DNA of 64,000 nt. Origin: JBEHWX01 sp048498995 (GTDB lineage Bacteria; Bacteroidota; Ignavibacteria; OLB7). The position numbers and the translations under genes are program-made. Shown one piece after another: positions 44,705-54,318 of the stretch (positions within the stretch are counted from its first letter, which is position 1; each line of letters opens with the position of its first letter). The DNA is taken from NCBI GenBank assembly GCA_048498995.1, contig JBEHWX010000017.1, positions 1 to 64,000 on the forward strand. Reading direction: 5' to 3'. The notes below the pieces were generated by a model, which worked only from the letters and a program-made list of their open reading frames with translations, did no database searches and had not been told where the DNA came from.

Positions 44705-46249
44705 ATGAACCGCAGATCATTCATCGGACGGCTGGCTTCCACCGGCATCGTCCTTCCGCTGGCGATGGGCTTCCCCCGCGTGCGCGCCTTCGCGCAGTCG
44801 CCGGCGGGCTCTCCATTCATGGGGATCTCCTCGGCCGGCAACGACAACATCCTCGTGCTGATTCGCCTTGCCGGCGGCAACGACGGGCTGAACACGGTGG
44901 TCCCCTTCGCCGATCCCCTCTACAAGAGCGCGCGCGACGCCGACGGGCTGGCGCTGAAAGAAGAGGAAGTGGTGAAGCTCCCCGACCACGAGACGCTGGG
45001 CCTGCACGCGAGCCTTGCCCCGCTGGCCACGCTCTACGCCGAGAAGAAGGTGGCCATCGTTCAGAACGTCGGCTATCCGAACCAGAATCTTTCCCACTTC
45101 CGCTCCACCGACATCTGGCTGAGCGCGTCCGATCCGGACGTGTTTCTCAACTCCGGCTGGTACGGGCGCTATCTGGAATCGAAATATCCGGAGTATCCGG
45201 ATGTACTTCCGTCGGATCCCTTCGCGATCGAGCTCGGCACCTATCTGAGCACGACGCTGATCGGCGACCGGAACAACATGGGGGTGGCCTTCGCCGACGC
45301 CGGCTACATCCCCGGCCAGCCGGGGAGCGATCCGCTCCCGGCGACGCACGCCGGGGAGGAGGAGGAATACGTGAAGAGCATCCTCCTTCAGTCGAATCTC
45401 TTCACCAACTCGATCGTCGGCGCCCTGGCGCGTCAGACGACGAACAAGGCGACCTATCCGACCGGCAACACGCTCGGCACCTCGCTTTCGCTGATCGCGC
45501 GGACCATCGCCGGCGGGCTGGCGACGCAGTTCTACATCGTCAACGTCGGCAGCTACGACACGCACTCCAATCAGCTGACGCAGCAGGCGAGCCTGCACGC
45601 GCTCCTTGCCGACGCGGTGCTGGCGTTCCAACGCGATCTGGAGGCCTTCGGTCTGGACCGTCGGGTATCGATGATGACGATCAGCGAGTTCGGGCGGCGG
45701 GTGGTCTCCAACGGCACCGGCACCGATCACGGGTCGGCCGCGCCGATGTTCGTGATCGGATCGAGCGTCAACGGCGGCGTCTACGGCCACGACCCGAACC
45801 TTTCCGATCTGGAGGGGCCGGGGAATCTGAAGCTGGAATACGACTTCCGTCAGATCTACGCATCGGTGCTCGGCGGGTGGTTCGGCGCGGCCGAGAGCGA
45901 GATCCAGCCGTCGGCGCTGCCGCGGCACTTCGAGCAGTTGCCGCTGTTCCGCGCCCTGGCAAGCGGCCTCGGCATGACCGGAAGCGACGGGACCACGCTC
46001 ATGCTCGGCCAGAATTATCCGAATCCGGCGAGCACCGCGACCACGATTCCGTTGGAGGGAATCCCGGCGAACGCGACCGGCACGCTGACTCTTGCGACGA
46101 CCGACGGGAGGGAAGTGCTGACGCGAAGGGTGATGCCGGGGGAGCGGGGAGTAACGATAGATACGCGGGATCTCCCCTCGGGAGCGTACATTTATACACT
46201 GAACATCGGATCTGTCCGCCGCACGCGCACGATGCGAATCGCGCGCTGA
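44705..46249 (+). CDS. DUF1501 family protein with Tat-like signal and T9SS sorting domain (second copy)
   Basis: A protein of 514 residues. ATG 44705 follows CGGAG and gives a twin-arginine signal (MNRRSFIGRLASTGIVLPLA). Core motifs parallel the copy at 296-1873: LIRLAGGNDGLNTVVPFA, LGLHASLAPLA, NQNLSHFRSTDIWLS, TISEFGRRVVSNGTGTDHG. The sorting domain runs from about residue 433 (LGQNYPNPAS, LPSGAYIYTLNIG, MRIAR). It is preceded by DUF1800 and followed by a terminator, so the pair is likely a two-gene operon. The substrate is unknown. Confidence 0.88.
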   Translation: MNRRSFIGRLASTGIVLPLAMGFPRVRAFAQSPAGSPFMGISSAGNDNILVLIRLAGGNDGLNTVVPFADPLYKSARDADGLALKEEEVVKLPDHETLGLHASLAPLATLYAEKKVAIVQNVGYPNQNLSHFRSTDIWLSASDPDVFLNSGWYGRYLESKYPEYPDVLPSDPFAIELGTYLSTTLIGDRNNMGVAFADAGYIPGQPGSDPLPATHAGEEEEYVKSILLQSNLFTNSIVGALARQTTNKATYPTGNTLGTSLSLIARTIAGGLATQFYIVNVGSYDTHSNQLTQQASLHALLADAVLAFQRDLEAFGLDRRVSMMTISEFGRRVVSNGTGTDHGSAAPMFVIGSSVNGGVYGHDPNLSDLEGPGNLKLEYDFRQIYASVLGGWFGAAESEIQPSALPRHFEQLPLFRALASGLGMTGSDGTTLMLGQNYPNPASTATTIPLEGIPANATGTLTLATTDGREVLTRRVMPGERGVTIDTRDLPSGAYIYTLNIGSVRRTRTMRIAR

Positions 46250-46276
46250 TAATCCATCGCAGCATGGCGGGCATGC

Positions 46277-46320
46277 AAGGCCCTTCCGGGATCCCACTCT
46301 CGGAGGGGCTTGCTGTTTTT
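46277..46320 (+). terminator. Rho-independent terminator after the DUF1800/DUF1501 pair
   Basis: An imperfect stem (AAGGCCCTTCCG against CGGAGGGGCTT) is followed by TGCTGTTTTT at 46311-46320, starting 28 bp after the stop. Confidence 0.75.
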
Positions 46321-46337
46321 GCAGAGCATCGGGATGG

Positions 46338-46420
46338 CACGCTGAAAGCGCCCGGTACGAGTGCCCCGTGACCGCCCCGCCATCCGCGAATGCGCGCACG
46401 CTGAAGGGGTGCGGCTACCC
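46338..46420. repeat. Two inverted copies of the CTTCAG hairpin repeat
   Basis: GCGCACGCTGAAGGGGTGCG followed by GCTACCC (46394-46420) is the reverse complement of the 9.3 kb repeat type (GGTA...GCAC..CTTCAGCGTGCGC). A more diverged copy, GGCACGCTGAAAGCGC then CCGGTAC, lies about 46338-46360. No gene is seen in 46321-46588. Confidence 0.6.
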
Positions 46421-46588
46421 GATCGCTTGGCACCGACCGGATCTACCTGCCCGTACTGTCTCACGCCAAGCCTTGTTGCCTCTGGCCCAGCAACGACAAG
46501 GCCCATCAGGGATTCTTCTCCCGGACGGGCCCACGGTTGTCGGCAATATCGATTCGTAGATGCGGTGATGCCGCGTGGCCCGCGGCGA

Positions 46589-47392
46589 TCACTCTCCCTG
46601 CTTCACCTCGTAGACCGCCACCCGCCTGGCCTCGACGGCGTAGATCTTGCCGTCGCGCAGCCGGATCGACGCGGCGGGCGCCTCCAGCCTGAGCGAGCCG
46701 GCCGCCGATCTGGTCCGCAGATCGAAGAGGAGCGCCGTCGAGGAGTCGGAGAGAATCAGCGTGTCGCGCTCGATGGACATCGCCATGGCGCGCGCGCCGA
46801 GCGGGTTCGGGAAGTCGCTCACGTAACTGCCGAACGGATCGTAGATCAGCGTGCGCCCCTGATCCAGAACGTAGATGTTGTCCTCGTCGTCCACCTCGAT
46901 GGCGCGGGGATCGACCAGGCGTCCGGCGCCGGCGGAGATGTCGCCGAAGGAGAGCTCGGGGGCGCCGAACGGGTTGATCTTGACGATCCTCCGGTTCTCA
47001 CCGTCGAGAACGAAGAGATCTCCCTGGCGGGAGAGGGCCAGATCGCGCGGATAGCCGAAGCGCTTCCGCTCGTCCTGGTCCTCGCGCGTGTAGATGGTGC
47101 CGACGTAATCCAGCGCCCGATCGAAGCGCTCGATCCGGTGGTTGTTGTAGTCGGCCACGTAGATGTCGTTGCCGCGGCGGGCGCAGCAGGCCACCGGCGT
47201 GTCGAACTGGAGCTGCCCCTGCCCCCGGCCACCGACCGAGCGGATCGAATCGCCGCGCGGCGAATACTTCACCACCAGATCCCCGGTGCGATCCACGACG
47301 TAAAGATTTCCCTGGATGTCGTAATCGAGCGCGGCCGCTCCGAGAAAGCGGCCGAACGTGGCGACGAGTATCAGAAGCTGTAGGTATCCCAT
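46589..47392 (-). CDS. NHL-repeat / six-bladed beta-propeller protein
   Basis: A protein of 267 residues from ATG 47392, with a hydrophobic N-terminus (MGYLQLLILVATFGRFLG) that acts as a signal or anchor. Repeated propeller blades follow: ALDYDIQGNLYVVDRTGD, GNDIYVADYNNHRIERFDRA, GYPRDLALSRQGDLFVLDGE, VDPRAIEVDDEDNIYVLDQG and SIERDTLILSDSSTALLFD. These are typical NHL units. It lies 46 bp downstream of the peptidyl-prolyl isomerase gene on the same strand, so the two are probably one transcript. The ligand is unknown. The propeller is likely periplasmic or surface-bound. Confidence 0.75.
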   Translation of the reverse strand: MGYLQLLILVATFGRFLGAAALDYDIQGNLYVVDRTGDLVVKYSPRGDSIRSVGGRGQGQLQFDTPVACCARRGNDIYVADYNNHRIERFDRALDYVGTIYTREDQDERKRFGYPRDLALSRQGDLFVLDGENRRIVKINPFGAPELSFGDISAGAGRLVDPRAIEVDDEDNIYVLDQGRTLIYDPFGSYVSDFPNPLGARAMAMSIERDTLILSDSSTALLFDLRTRSAAGSLRLEAPAASIRLRDGKIYAVEARRVAVYEVKQGE

Positions 47393-47438
47393 GGATCTGC
47401 GGTCAGAGGCGGGCCGCCGGCCGGATGCCGGCGCGCGA

Positions 47439-49697
47439 TCACTCGGCGCTGCCGGCTCCTCCCTTGGAAGCCTGCTGGAGAAGGGTCCGGATCATGGGAC
47501 GGTTGTCCGTCAGCTCGGCATAGGCGCGCCCCTTGGCGATCAGATCGTCGACGAGCTTGGTCCGATATCTCTTGGTATACTCGGCGGTGTAGCTGTCGCG
47601 ATCCCGCTGGTAATCGGCCTCGGAAGGGCCGTTCCGCTCCTGCACGCGGAGGAAGTAGTATCCATGGGTTCCCCGCACCGGTCCGCTGACCGCGCCGTGC
47701 GGCGTCACCATCACCAGGCTGTCGAGGATCGTCGGCGACTCGTCCGGGGGCTCGTTGACGATCTGGTTGTTGACCAGGAACACTTCGGCCATCGGCGCGA
47801 TCTCCCGCATCGGCCCGATCAGCATGTCCGTCGTGAGCACGTGCGCCATCCGATCGATCCGCGGCTTGAGCATGTCGAGCTGCTTGGCGCGTCGCGCGTG
47901 GGAGATCGGATAGATCGGAATCTCCTCGTACTTCGGAATGCCGGCCGGCCAGCTCTTCAGCACCTGCAGCACCGCGACTCGATGGTATGGAAGGGGAATC
48001 ACGCCGACGTCGCCGATCCCGGCGTTGAAGGCGAACTCCGTGGTCGCCAGGGCATCTCCGTAGGGATCGAGCCGCCTGACCAGGGAGGTATCGAACACCA
48101 CGCCGGTGAACTTGGCGCGAAGCGAGGCGACGGCCGAATCGCGATCCCCATGCTTCTTGAGCACCTCCGCGTAGCCCTGTGCCTCGCGCTCGGCGCGGAC
48201 CTCGGCATCGCGGGAGGGGACCAGCGGGAACCGAAGCTCCCGCAGACGATAGGCGTTGGTCAGCTTGTCGGTAATCCTGATCAGGTGATAGCCGAAGCGG
48301 GTACGGACCGGACCGACGATCTCGCCGACGTTGCCGGCGAAGGCGGCGCTGTCGAACTCGCGAAACATCTTTCCCCGGCCGAAATACCCGAGATCGCCTC
48401 CCTTGCTCGCCGAGCCGTCCTGCCCGTAGACCCGGGCCGCCTCGGCGAACTGCTCCGAGGATTTGATGGCTCCTTTCAGCGCCATCATCAGCTCGTAGGT
48501 CACCGAATCGTTCGCCCTGTCGGTACCGTCGGCGCGCATCAGCACATGGCTCGCGCGGACCACGGTGTCGGTTGCCGGAACAACTTCGTCGACATAGAAG
48601 TAGACCGATTCATCCTGGAACTGCACCGGCCCCACCAGATCTCCGGCCTTGGCATCCCGCATCATCGGGATCGCCTCCTCGGGGAGCTGGCGCGCCATGA
48701 TCGGGGAACTCGGGAAGCGGTTCGGCAACATGCCGCGCAACACCTTGCCGACCATCGCGCCGCGCGAGGCCAGCGGCGCCATCCGCACCAGGCCGGCCAC
48801 CGAATCGATCATCTTCCGCTGCGTGGCCGAATCGGCGGCGGTGGGATTGACCGTCAGGATCGCGGTGCTCACCCAGCGCGCGGCCGGAACCCGATACTCT
48901 TCCTTGTGCTGCGCGTACCAAGCGCGCGATTCCGCCTCGCTCACCGGCGCCAGACTGTCGGGGATCGTCGAGTGAAGGACGCGGACGAACGAGCCGGTGA
49001 TATGCGTGCTCTCGGCGAAGTAGCGGGCCTTGATCTCCTCCGCGGTGAGCGGCTTCTCCTTGTAGAGCGTTTCCTCGAGGCGGCGACGATTCTCGTCGTT
49101 CTGCACGAAGCGGATCACCTTGTCCAGATCCTCACGCCACCGCGCCACGGTGCTGTCCGGCGAGAGCCCGGGCAGGGCATACTGCGCCATCTGCGAGGGA
49201 TCGCGGACCACCCGCGTGAAGAAATCCTTCTGGAAGACCCCCTTGTCGTCGACGAAGTTGTCCCGCATGAAGGCGGGGGGATGCTCGATGATGAGCTTCA
49301 CCGCTTCGTCGCGGCTCGCCGCAATGCCCCGCTTGGCGGCTTCCTGGCGGATGATCTCGGCATCGACGAGCTGGAGGAAGAGCTGATCGTCGGTCTGCTG
49401 ATCGATCTGCTCGGCGCGCCCGCCACGGCGCTGGAAGCTCAGCTGATCGCCGCGGAGATCATCGTAATAGCGATAGTCGATCGGCACGCCGTTGACGACC
49501 GCGATCTGGCGCGAGCCGGCGGCCGCCGGTTTCGCCGATCCGTCGCCGCCGCGCTTGCCGCCACGCTGATCGGCTCCGTGCCGCTCCTCCCGGCGCTCAT
49601 CGACGGCGCGATCTCCCGATGGGTGCGCGAGAACTCCGGGGAGCAGAAGCAGGGAACAGAAAAATGCTGACGGAAGCAGTCGGTAGATGCGAGACAT
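47439..49697 (-). CDS. Periplasmic parvulin-type peptidyl-prolyl isomerase (SurA/PpiD-like)
   Basis: A protein of 752 residues from ATG 49697 with a signal peptide (MSRIYRLLPSAFFCSLLLLP, cleavage near VLAH); the frame extends to 49769. A charged linker precedes an N-terminal chaperone part resembling SurA_N (IAVVNGVPIDYRYYDD, LFLQLVDAEIIRQEAAKRGI). The parvulin domain is at about 377-482 (VRASHVLMRADGT, FAEAARVYGQDGSASKGGDL, FGYHLIRITDK). A second, degenerate parvulin-like segment is possible near the C-terminus (GAVSGPVRGTHGYYFLRVQE). Expected role: folding of exported outer-membrane proteins. The signal is followed by no membrane anchor, unlike typical PpiD. Two-gene unit with the NHL gene. 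Confidence 0.85.
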   Translation of the reverse strand: MSRIYRLLPSAFFCSLLLLPGVLAHPSGDRAVDERREERHGADQRGGKRGGDGSAKPAAAGSRQIAVVNGVPIDYRYYDDLRGDQLSFQRRGGRAEQIDQQTDDQLFLQLVDAEIIRQEAAKRGIAASRDEAVKLIIEHPPAFMRDNFVDDKGVFQKDFFTRVVRDPSQMAQYALPGLSPDSTVARWREDLDKVIRFVQNDENRRRLEETLYKEKPLTAEEIKARYFAESTHITGSFVRVLHSTIPDSLAPVSEAESRAWYAQHKEEYRVPAARWVSTAILTVNPTAADSATQRKMIDSVAGLVRMAPLASRGAMVGKVLRGMLPNRFPSSPIMARQLPEEAIPMMRDAKAGDLVGPVQFQDESVYFYVDEVVPATDTVVRASHVLMRADGTDRANDSVTYELMMALKGAIKSSEQFAEAARVYGQDGSASKGGDLGYFGRGKMFREFDSAAFAGNVGEIVGPVRTRFGYHLIRITDKLTNAYRLRELRFPLVPSRDAEVRAEREAQGYAEVLKKHGDRDSAVASLRAKFTGVVFDTSLVRRLDPYGDALATTEFAFNAGIGDVGVIPLPYHRVAVLQVLKSWPAGIPKYEEIPIYPISHARRAKQLDMLKPRIDRMAHVLTTDMLIGPMREIAPMAEVFLVNNQIVNEPPDESPTILDSLVMVTPHGAVSGPVRGTHGYYFLRVQERNGPSEADYQRDRDSYTAEYTKRYRTKLVDDLIAKGRAYAELTDNRPMIRTLLQQASKGGAGSAE

Positions 49698-49867
49698 GGG
49701 ACGGGATACTCCGGCGAATGAAACGGTCATGACGATGGATATACGGCAACGTCGGGCGCCGTCAAACATAAAAATTCCGTCGGGGGAGGCGCATCCGAAA
49801 ATGGGGGGATGGCCGGCTTCCGGCGCCGGCCCGGCTATCCCGGGCGCCGGAAACGGCCGGAAACGGC

Positions 49868-49897
49868 GACGGGGCTGAAGAGATCTTCAGCCCCGTC
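49868..49897 (-). terminator. Perfect 13 bp hairpin downstream of the lytic transglycosylase
   Basis: GACGGGGCTGAAG (49868-49880) pairs perfectly with CTTCAGCCCCGTC (49885-49897) around AGAT. It lies 28 bp past the transglycosylase stop (minus strand) and probably ends that transcript, though the T-tract is weak. The arms share the CTGAAG/CTTCAG core seen in the dispersed hairpin repeats. Confidence 0.6.
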
Positions 49898-49925
49898 TAT
49901 GCACTTGCCTGTCCGGCCGGACGCC

Positions 49926-51089
49926 TCAGCCGCGCGTCTTGGCGGCGGCCACGGGAGCGGAGCGGCCGGAGGCCTTCTCCTGGTAGCGCTCCATGATCCG
50001 CTTCACGTAATCCCGGGTTTCGGCGAAGGGGGGAACGCCGCGATACTTCTCCACGTTGCCGGGGCCGGCGTTGTAGGCGGCCAGCGCCAGCACCACATCC
50101 CCCTTGAAGCGCTCGAGCATTCTCTTGAGATAGCGCATGCCGCCATCGAGCGACTGCCGCGGGTTGGACGGATCGGTCACCCCCATCAGCGCCGCGGTCC
50201 CCGGAATCATCTGCGTGAGGCCGATCGCGCTGTCGCACGACATCGCCGTGGCATTGAATCCGGACTCCTGCTGCACCAGGGCGGCGATCAGATAGGGATC
50301 GAGCTGGTACTTCGAGCTGACCTGCTGGATCAGATCCCGATAGGGGACCTTCCAGTTGAACTCCACCACCGCGTCCGGTCCCTCCGGCACGAGGAGGTCG
50401 CGCGGGCGGAAGCTCCGCTCCTGCACCTCGACGCTCGTCTTCTGCGTGGCGCCTCCCTTGCTCCCCTTGCGGGTCCGCCCGGCCTGGGTCGGATTCCAGA
50501 CCATCACCGAGACGATCGAGTTGCCGATCTTCTTGACGGCGCGGGCCACCGCGAGGGTATCGGAGCCGGAGCCGCCGGCGATCGGCGTGCGGCGGATCTT
50601 GAACTCGAGCTGGTATTCACGCGAATACCAGTCGACCACCGATTCGAGCGACTCGTCGCAGATATAGAGGCGGCCGAGCGTCGGCGTGGAGACGCCCCGC
50701 ACCGAGAGGGTGGAGGAGGCGTTCTGCGCGCGAAGCTTCCGGCCGAACGGGGCCCGGATCTGCGACTGACGTCCCGCCGTGGAGAGGATCCGGAGATACT
50801 CGTCCGAGGACATCATGTCGAGATAGGAGGCGGTAACGTATCCGAGGGTCTGGCGCTCCCGGCTGATGGCCGAGGAGAGCTCCTTGCGGGTATCGATCGT
50901 CGGAGCGACCGGGGCGACGGGAGCCGCCGGAACGGCCGGCTGAATGCCGGTGGTCGGTACATCGACGGCCGCGGCGGGCGCCACGGCGGAAGTCTGCGGT
51001 ATGCTCTCGTTCGTCTGCGCCGAGGCTCCCCCGAAGAGGGCCAGACCGGCGGCGACGATGCTCAATGTTGCCTTGAGTGCTTTGATCAT
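49926..51089 (-). CDS. Lytic transglycosylase (SLT family)
   Basis: A protein of 387 residues from ATG 51089 with a signal peptide (MIKALKATLSIVAAGLALFG, cleavage near ASAQ); the frame extends to 51197. The C-terminal third is a Slt/MltC-type domain: LIAALVQQESGFNATAMS with the catalytic Glu near residue 275, AIGLTQMIPGTAALMGV, PRQSLDGGMRYLKRMLERF and LALAAYNAGPGNVEKYRGV. The N-terminal half is an Ala/Pro linker and an unrecognised alpha/beta module (LESVVDWYSREYQLEFKIRR). It cleaves peptidoglycan glycan strands to 1,6-anhydro ends. Single gene, followed by a strong hairpin. Confidence 0.9.
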   Translation of the reverse strand: MIKALKATLSIVAAGLALFGGASAQTNESIPQTSAVAPAAAVDVPTTGIQPAVPAAPVAPVAPTIDTRKELSSAISRERQTLGYVTASYLDMMSSDEYLRILSTAGRQSQIRAPFGRKLRAQNASSTLSVRGVSTPTLGRLYICDESLESVVDWYSREYQLEFKIRRTPIAGGSGSDTLAVARAVKKIGNSIVSVMVWNPTQAGRTRKGSKGGATQKTSVEVQERSFRPRDLLVPEGPDAVVEFNWKVPYRDLIQQVSSKYQLDPYLIAALVQQESGFNATAMSCDSAIGLTQMIPGTAALMGVTDPSNPRQSLDGGMRYLKRMLERFKGDVVLALAAYNAGPGNVEKYRGVPPFAETRDYVKRIMERYQEKASGRSAPVAAAKTRG

Positions 51090-51540
51090 GCAGTCCTGTA
51101 CGTGTCTCTGTCTAAGTATCTCGACTCGCCTGAACATCTCCCCGCCGGAGCGGGGAACCATCCGGAGGGAGCCCGCATCGCTGCGAGCCCTTCCCACTGC
51201 GTCTTCTCAATCCATCCCGGCCTCGCGGCCGGCATCCACGCTTCGTTCTGCAATCCACCCCGATCGGGGCCGACGCCGTCCGACGCGCTAATGACGCCTC
51301 CGACGGCCGCTTAGTGGAACAATGCATCCTGCATGCTCCCCCTGATCGGGTAGGGGGACTCGGAACTTACGTCGTCCCGTCGCAACGGGGAAAATCAACA
51401 CGCTTAATTTTTGTTCATGCTGAGAGGGAACCGGGCGCTCGTCGGCTCCCACGGCCACGTCTTGTCCGGGGGAGCGGGCGGGGCGTATCTTCCCCCGAGC
51501 TCCCCCGCGAAGGCCGATTCCTCGCGGCCTCCGGACCAAC
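51090..51540. other. Intergenic region between divergent transglycosylase and crtA-like genes
   Basis: No gene recognised. An AT-rich block (CGCTTAATTTTTGTTC near 51400-51416) stands out from the GC-rich surroundings and may hold the promoter of the plus-strand carotenoid oxygenase gene. Confidence 0.35.
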
Positions 51541-52335
51541 ATGCCCCTGCACGATCAGCCGATACCGCGTGCGACGGACGGCGCGCTTCCCAGCCCGCCG
51601 CCGGAGGCATTGCGGGTACCGTCACGGGTACCCCCCCGCTCGCCGGATCGTCCGAGTTCGCCGGTCACGGCGCTCACGGTCTTCACTTTTCCTCCGGGGG
51701 AGCGACTCTGGGCATTCGCCCAGATGGGGCTGGCGCGTCCACTTCTGCGCGGCGCGGACCCCGGAGGGTTTCGAAAATTGATGGGGACCGGACGGGGCCT
51801 CGGCTTCACCGCCGAGCCGGACTGGGGACGCTACGCGCTGTTGAGCGTCTGGCCGGACGAGGCGAGCGCGCGGGAATTCCATGCAACTTCCCCCCTGGCG
51901 CGCCGGTACCAACGACACGCGGCCCGCTTCTCGACCGTCCTTCTTGCCACGCTGACCAGCCACGGAGGCTGGAACGGCCGCAACCCCTTTCTCCCGGCCG
52001 ATCCCTCGGCGGGGGAGCGCTCCGGGCCGGTCGCCGTGCTGACGCGGGCCACGATCCGCCCGGCGCGGCTGCTCCGGTTCTGGAGCCAGGTGGCGCCGGT
52101 GAGCCGGCGGCTTCGGGAGGCGCCCGGTCTGCTGGCCTCGATCGGCATCGGCGAGGCCCCGTTCCTCCGGCAGGCCACGTTCTCCCTCTGGCAGAGCATC
52201 GACGCAATGAAGGAATTCGCCTACGGCACGCACGAGCATCGGACAGCCGTGGAGCGTACCCGCCGGGAGGCGTGGTACGGCGAGGATCTGTTCGCGCGCT
52301 TCGCCGTCATCGACATCATCGGAGATTTCCCATGA
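51541..52335 (+). CDS. crtA: Spheroidene monooxygenase (CrtA)-like carotenoid oxygenase
   Basis: A protein of 264 residues. The first 40 are Pro/Ser-rich and probably not part of the fold, and no ribosome site is seen, so the start is uncertain. Family pattern: RLWAFAQMGLARPLLR, FRKLMGTGRGLGFTAEPDW, LLSVWPDEASAREFHAT, LTSHGGWNGRNPF, VAVLTRATIRPARLLRFWSQ, IGIGEAPFLRQATFSLWQS and REAWYGEDLFARFA. CrtA enzymes put a keto group on carotenoids such as spheroidene. The substrate here may be another carotenoid. The stop overlaps the next start (ATGA), so it is coupled to a SpoIIE phosphatase gene. Phytoene synthase is 4 kb downstream. Confidence 0.8.
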   Translation: MPLHDQPIPRATDGALPSPPPEALRVPSRVPPRSPDRPSSPVTALTVFTFPPGERLWAFAQMGLARPLLRGADPGGFRKLMGTGRGLGFTAEPDWGRYALLSVWPDEASAREFHATSPLARRYQRHAARFSTVLLATLTSHGGWNGRNPFLPADPSAGERSGPVAVLTRATIRPARLLRFWSQVAPVSRRLREAPGLLASIGIGEAPFLRQATFSLWQSIDAMKEFAYGTHEHRTAVERTRREAWYGEDLFARFAVIDIIGDFP

Positions 52336-54176
52336 GCATGCCCCGATATTCCATGACCGACACCGTCTCCCACACCGACGTGGTCCTCTCCGCCTCCACG
52401 CTGGATATCGGCTCGCTCCTCGAGCTGAGCCGCATCCTGAACGACGCGGAGGAGGCCGAGGCGATCTACAACAACGTTCTGCTGGCGCTGATGGGAAAGC
52501 TCGGCTTCGGCCGCGCCGGCGTGGCCGAAAGCCAGGGGGATGATCTGTTCAGGATCACGATCGGCAAGGGGCCGGCCCGTTCGCTCCGCGACCGGGTGAT
52601 CGGCTGGGATCCGCGGCTCGGCAAGGGACTCTTCCCGGTCGAGGGGCTTCCCCGCCCGGAGGATCGGGAGCTGCTGGCCGAGGCCGGCATCCGCTACGTG
52701 ATGCCGATCAACGTGGCGCGCGAGACCACCGCGATGATCCTTCTCGGCGGCATGCTCGCGCACCGGGAGCTGACGCCGGCCGAGGTGAGCTACGCGCTGC
52801 TCGGCGGGGCGATCGCCTCGATGGCGCTGGAGGGATCGCGCAACCGCCTCTCGCTCCAGGAATCGAACCGCCGCCTGGCCCGCCGCGTTCACCGCCTCCG
52901 CTCCCTGTTCGACGCCGGCCGCGAGTTCAACCTTCTGTTCGATCGCCACGCGATTCTCCGGCTGCTCGGCTACACGCTGATGGGGGAGATGGCGATCGCG
53001 CGCTTCGCGATGGTGTTCTGCGAGACCGAGTGCTGGAACGTGGAGGTCAACCGCTTCAAGGAGGAGCTGCCGCTGGAGTCGCTTCTGGCGCTGCCGCAGG
53101 ACGAGCCGATCGATCTCGAGCAGATCGACGGGCTGTCGCCGGAGCTGGCGCGCCTCCACGATCTCGGCGTGAACGCGTCGATCCCGTTGCAGCTGCAGGG
53201 GAAGATCCGCGGGCTGCTGCTGGTGGGGCGCCGGATGAACTTCTCGCTCGACGAGGAGGATATCGAGTATCTCGGCCTGCTCGGCAACCTGGCGATGATC
53301 TCGCTGGAGAACAGCAGGCTTCTGGAGGAGATTCTGGAGAAGCAGCGGCTGGAGGAGGATCTCCGGATCGCCGCGAAGATCCAGCAGGGGCTGCTGCCGA
53401 AATCGCTCCCGAAGCCGGCGGGCTTCGAGATCGCCGCCGAAACCATCCCCTCGCAGCAGGTCGGCGGCGACTGCTACGACGTGATCGACCTCGGCCAGGG
53501 CAGAATCCTGATCTCGGTGGCCGACGTCTCCGGCAAGGGAACGCCCGCCTCGCTCCTGATGGCCAACGTGCAGGCGGCCCTGCGCGCCCTCTCCCGGCTC
53601 GATCTGGCGCTTCCGGATCTGACCGCCCGGATCAACGACGTGATCTACGAGAATACCTCCTCGGACAAGTTCATCACCGCCTTCTTCGGCGTGCTCGACA
53701 CGGTGACCGGCGCCTTCTCCTTCGTCAACGCCGGACACAATCCTCCCTATCATTTCTCCCCCTCCGGCGTCGCCGCGCTGGATGCCGGGGGGCTGATCCT
53801 CGGCGTGATGCCCACGCTCATCCCCTATGAGGAAGGGTCCATCGTGATGGCGCCGGGGGATCTGCTGGTGCTCTACACCGACGGCGTCAGCGAGGCGCTC
53901 GATCCGGAGCGCCAGGAGTACGGCGTCGAGCGCCTCTGCGCGCTCTTCACCGACGGCGGGGAAGTGGGGGCCGAGCAGGCGATCGACATCGCGAAGCGGG
54001 ATATCGCCCGCTTCACGCGCGGGGCCAGCCAGTCCGATGACATCACGATGGTGGTGGTGCGCAGGGCGCCGGTGGTGGCGACCGGCGGGAAAGAGGAGCC
54101 GAACGCCGCGACGCTCGACGCGGCGATGGACGCGACGCTCGACGCGACGCTCGATACGGCGCGCCAGGCCGGTTGA
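52332..54176 (+). CDS. GAF-domain PP2C/SpoIIE-family serine phosphatase (RsbU-like)
   Basis: A protein of 614 residues. The start ATG 52332 overlaps the crtA-like stop (ATGA); ATG 52338 is an alternative. N-terminal region about 20-330: two GAF-like sensor modules joined by a helix (SLQESNRRLARRVHRLRSLF, ASIPLQLQGKIRGLLLVGRR). The SpoIIE phosphatase domain from about 339 shows LRIAAKIQQGLLPKSLP, VGGDCYDVIDLG with the metal Asp, VADVSGKGTPASLLMA, FVNAGHNPPYHF, LLVLYTDGVSEALDP and ASQSDDITMVVVRR. The last 20 residues are a short DATLDATL-type repeat encoded by 12 bp units. Expected role: dephosphorylating an anti-sigma-factor antagonist in a stress switch. No partner gene is adjacent. Confidence 0.88.
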   Translation: MSMPRYSMTDTVSHTDVVLSASTLDIGSLLELSRILNDAEEAEAIYNNVLLALMGKLGFGRAGVAESQGDDLFRITIGKGPARSLRDRVIGWDPRLGKGLFPVEGLPRPEDRELLAEAGIRYVMPINVARETTAMILLGGMLAHRELTPAEVSYALLGGAIASMALEGSRNRLSLQESNRRLARRVHRLRSLFDAGREFNLLFDRHAILRLLGYTLMGEMAIARFAMVFCETECWNVEVNRFKEELPLESLLALPQDEPIDLEQIDGLSPELARLHDLGVNASIPLQLQGKIRGLLLVGRRMNFSLDEEDIEYLGLLGNLAMISLENSRLLEEILEKQRLEEDLRIAAKIQQGLLPKSLPKPAGFEIAAETIPSQQVGGDCYDVIDLGQGRILISVADVSGKGTPASLLMANVQAALRALSRLDLALPDLTARINDVIYENTSSDKFITAFFGVLDTVTGAFSFVNAGHNPPYHFSPSGVAALDAGGLILGVMPTLIPYEEGSIVMAPGDLLVLYTDGVSEALDPERQEYGVERLCALFTDGGEVGAEQAIDIAKRDIARFTRGASQSDDITMVVVRRAPVVATGGKEEPNAATLDAAMDATLDATLDTARQAG

Positions 54177-54318
54177 GCCGGACGATCAGGTGACGAGGCT
54201 CGGGATGCGATCAAATAATTCTCGCCGCGCTCCCCCCGGCTTGGTATTGTCTGGCGCACCGTCGTAGCTTCTGCGAACGTCCTTCCGGTTCCGACTCCAC
54301 GCAATCCACCCTGTGCAG

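Noticed and set aside
44717..46399. Minus-strand frame opposite the second DUF1501 gene
   Set aside because: Composition artefact; the plus strand has Tat signal, DUF1501 motifs and sorting domain.
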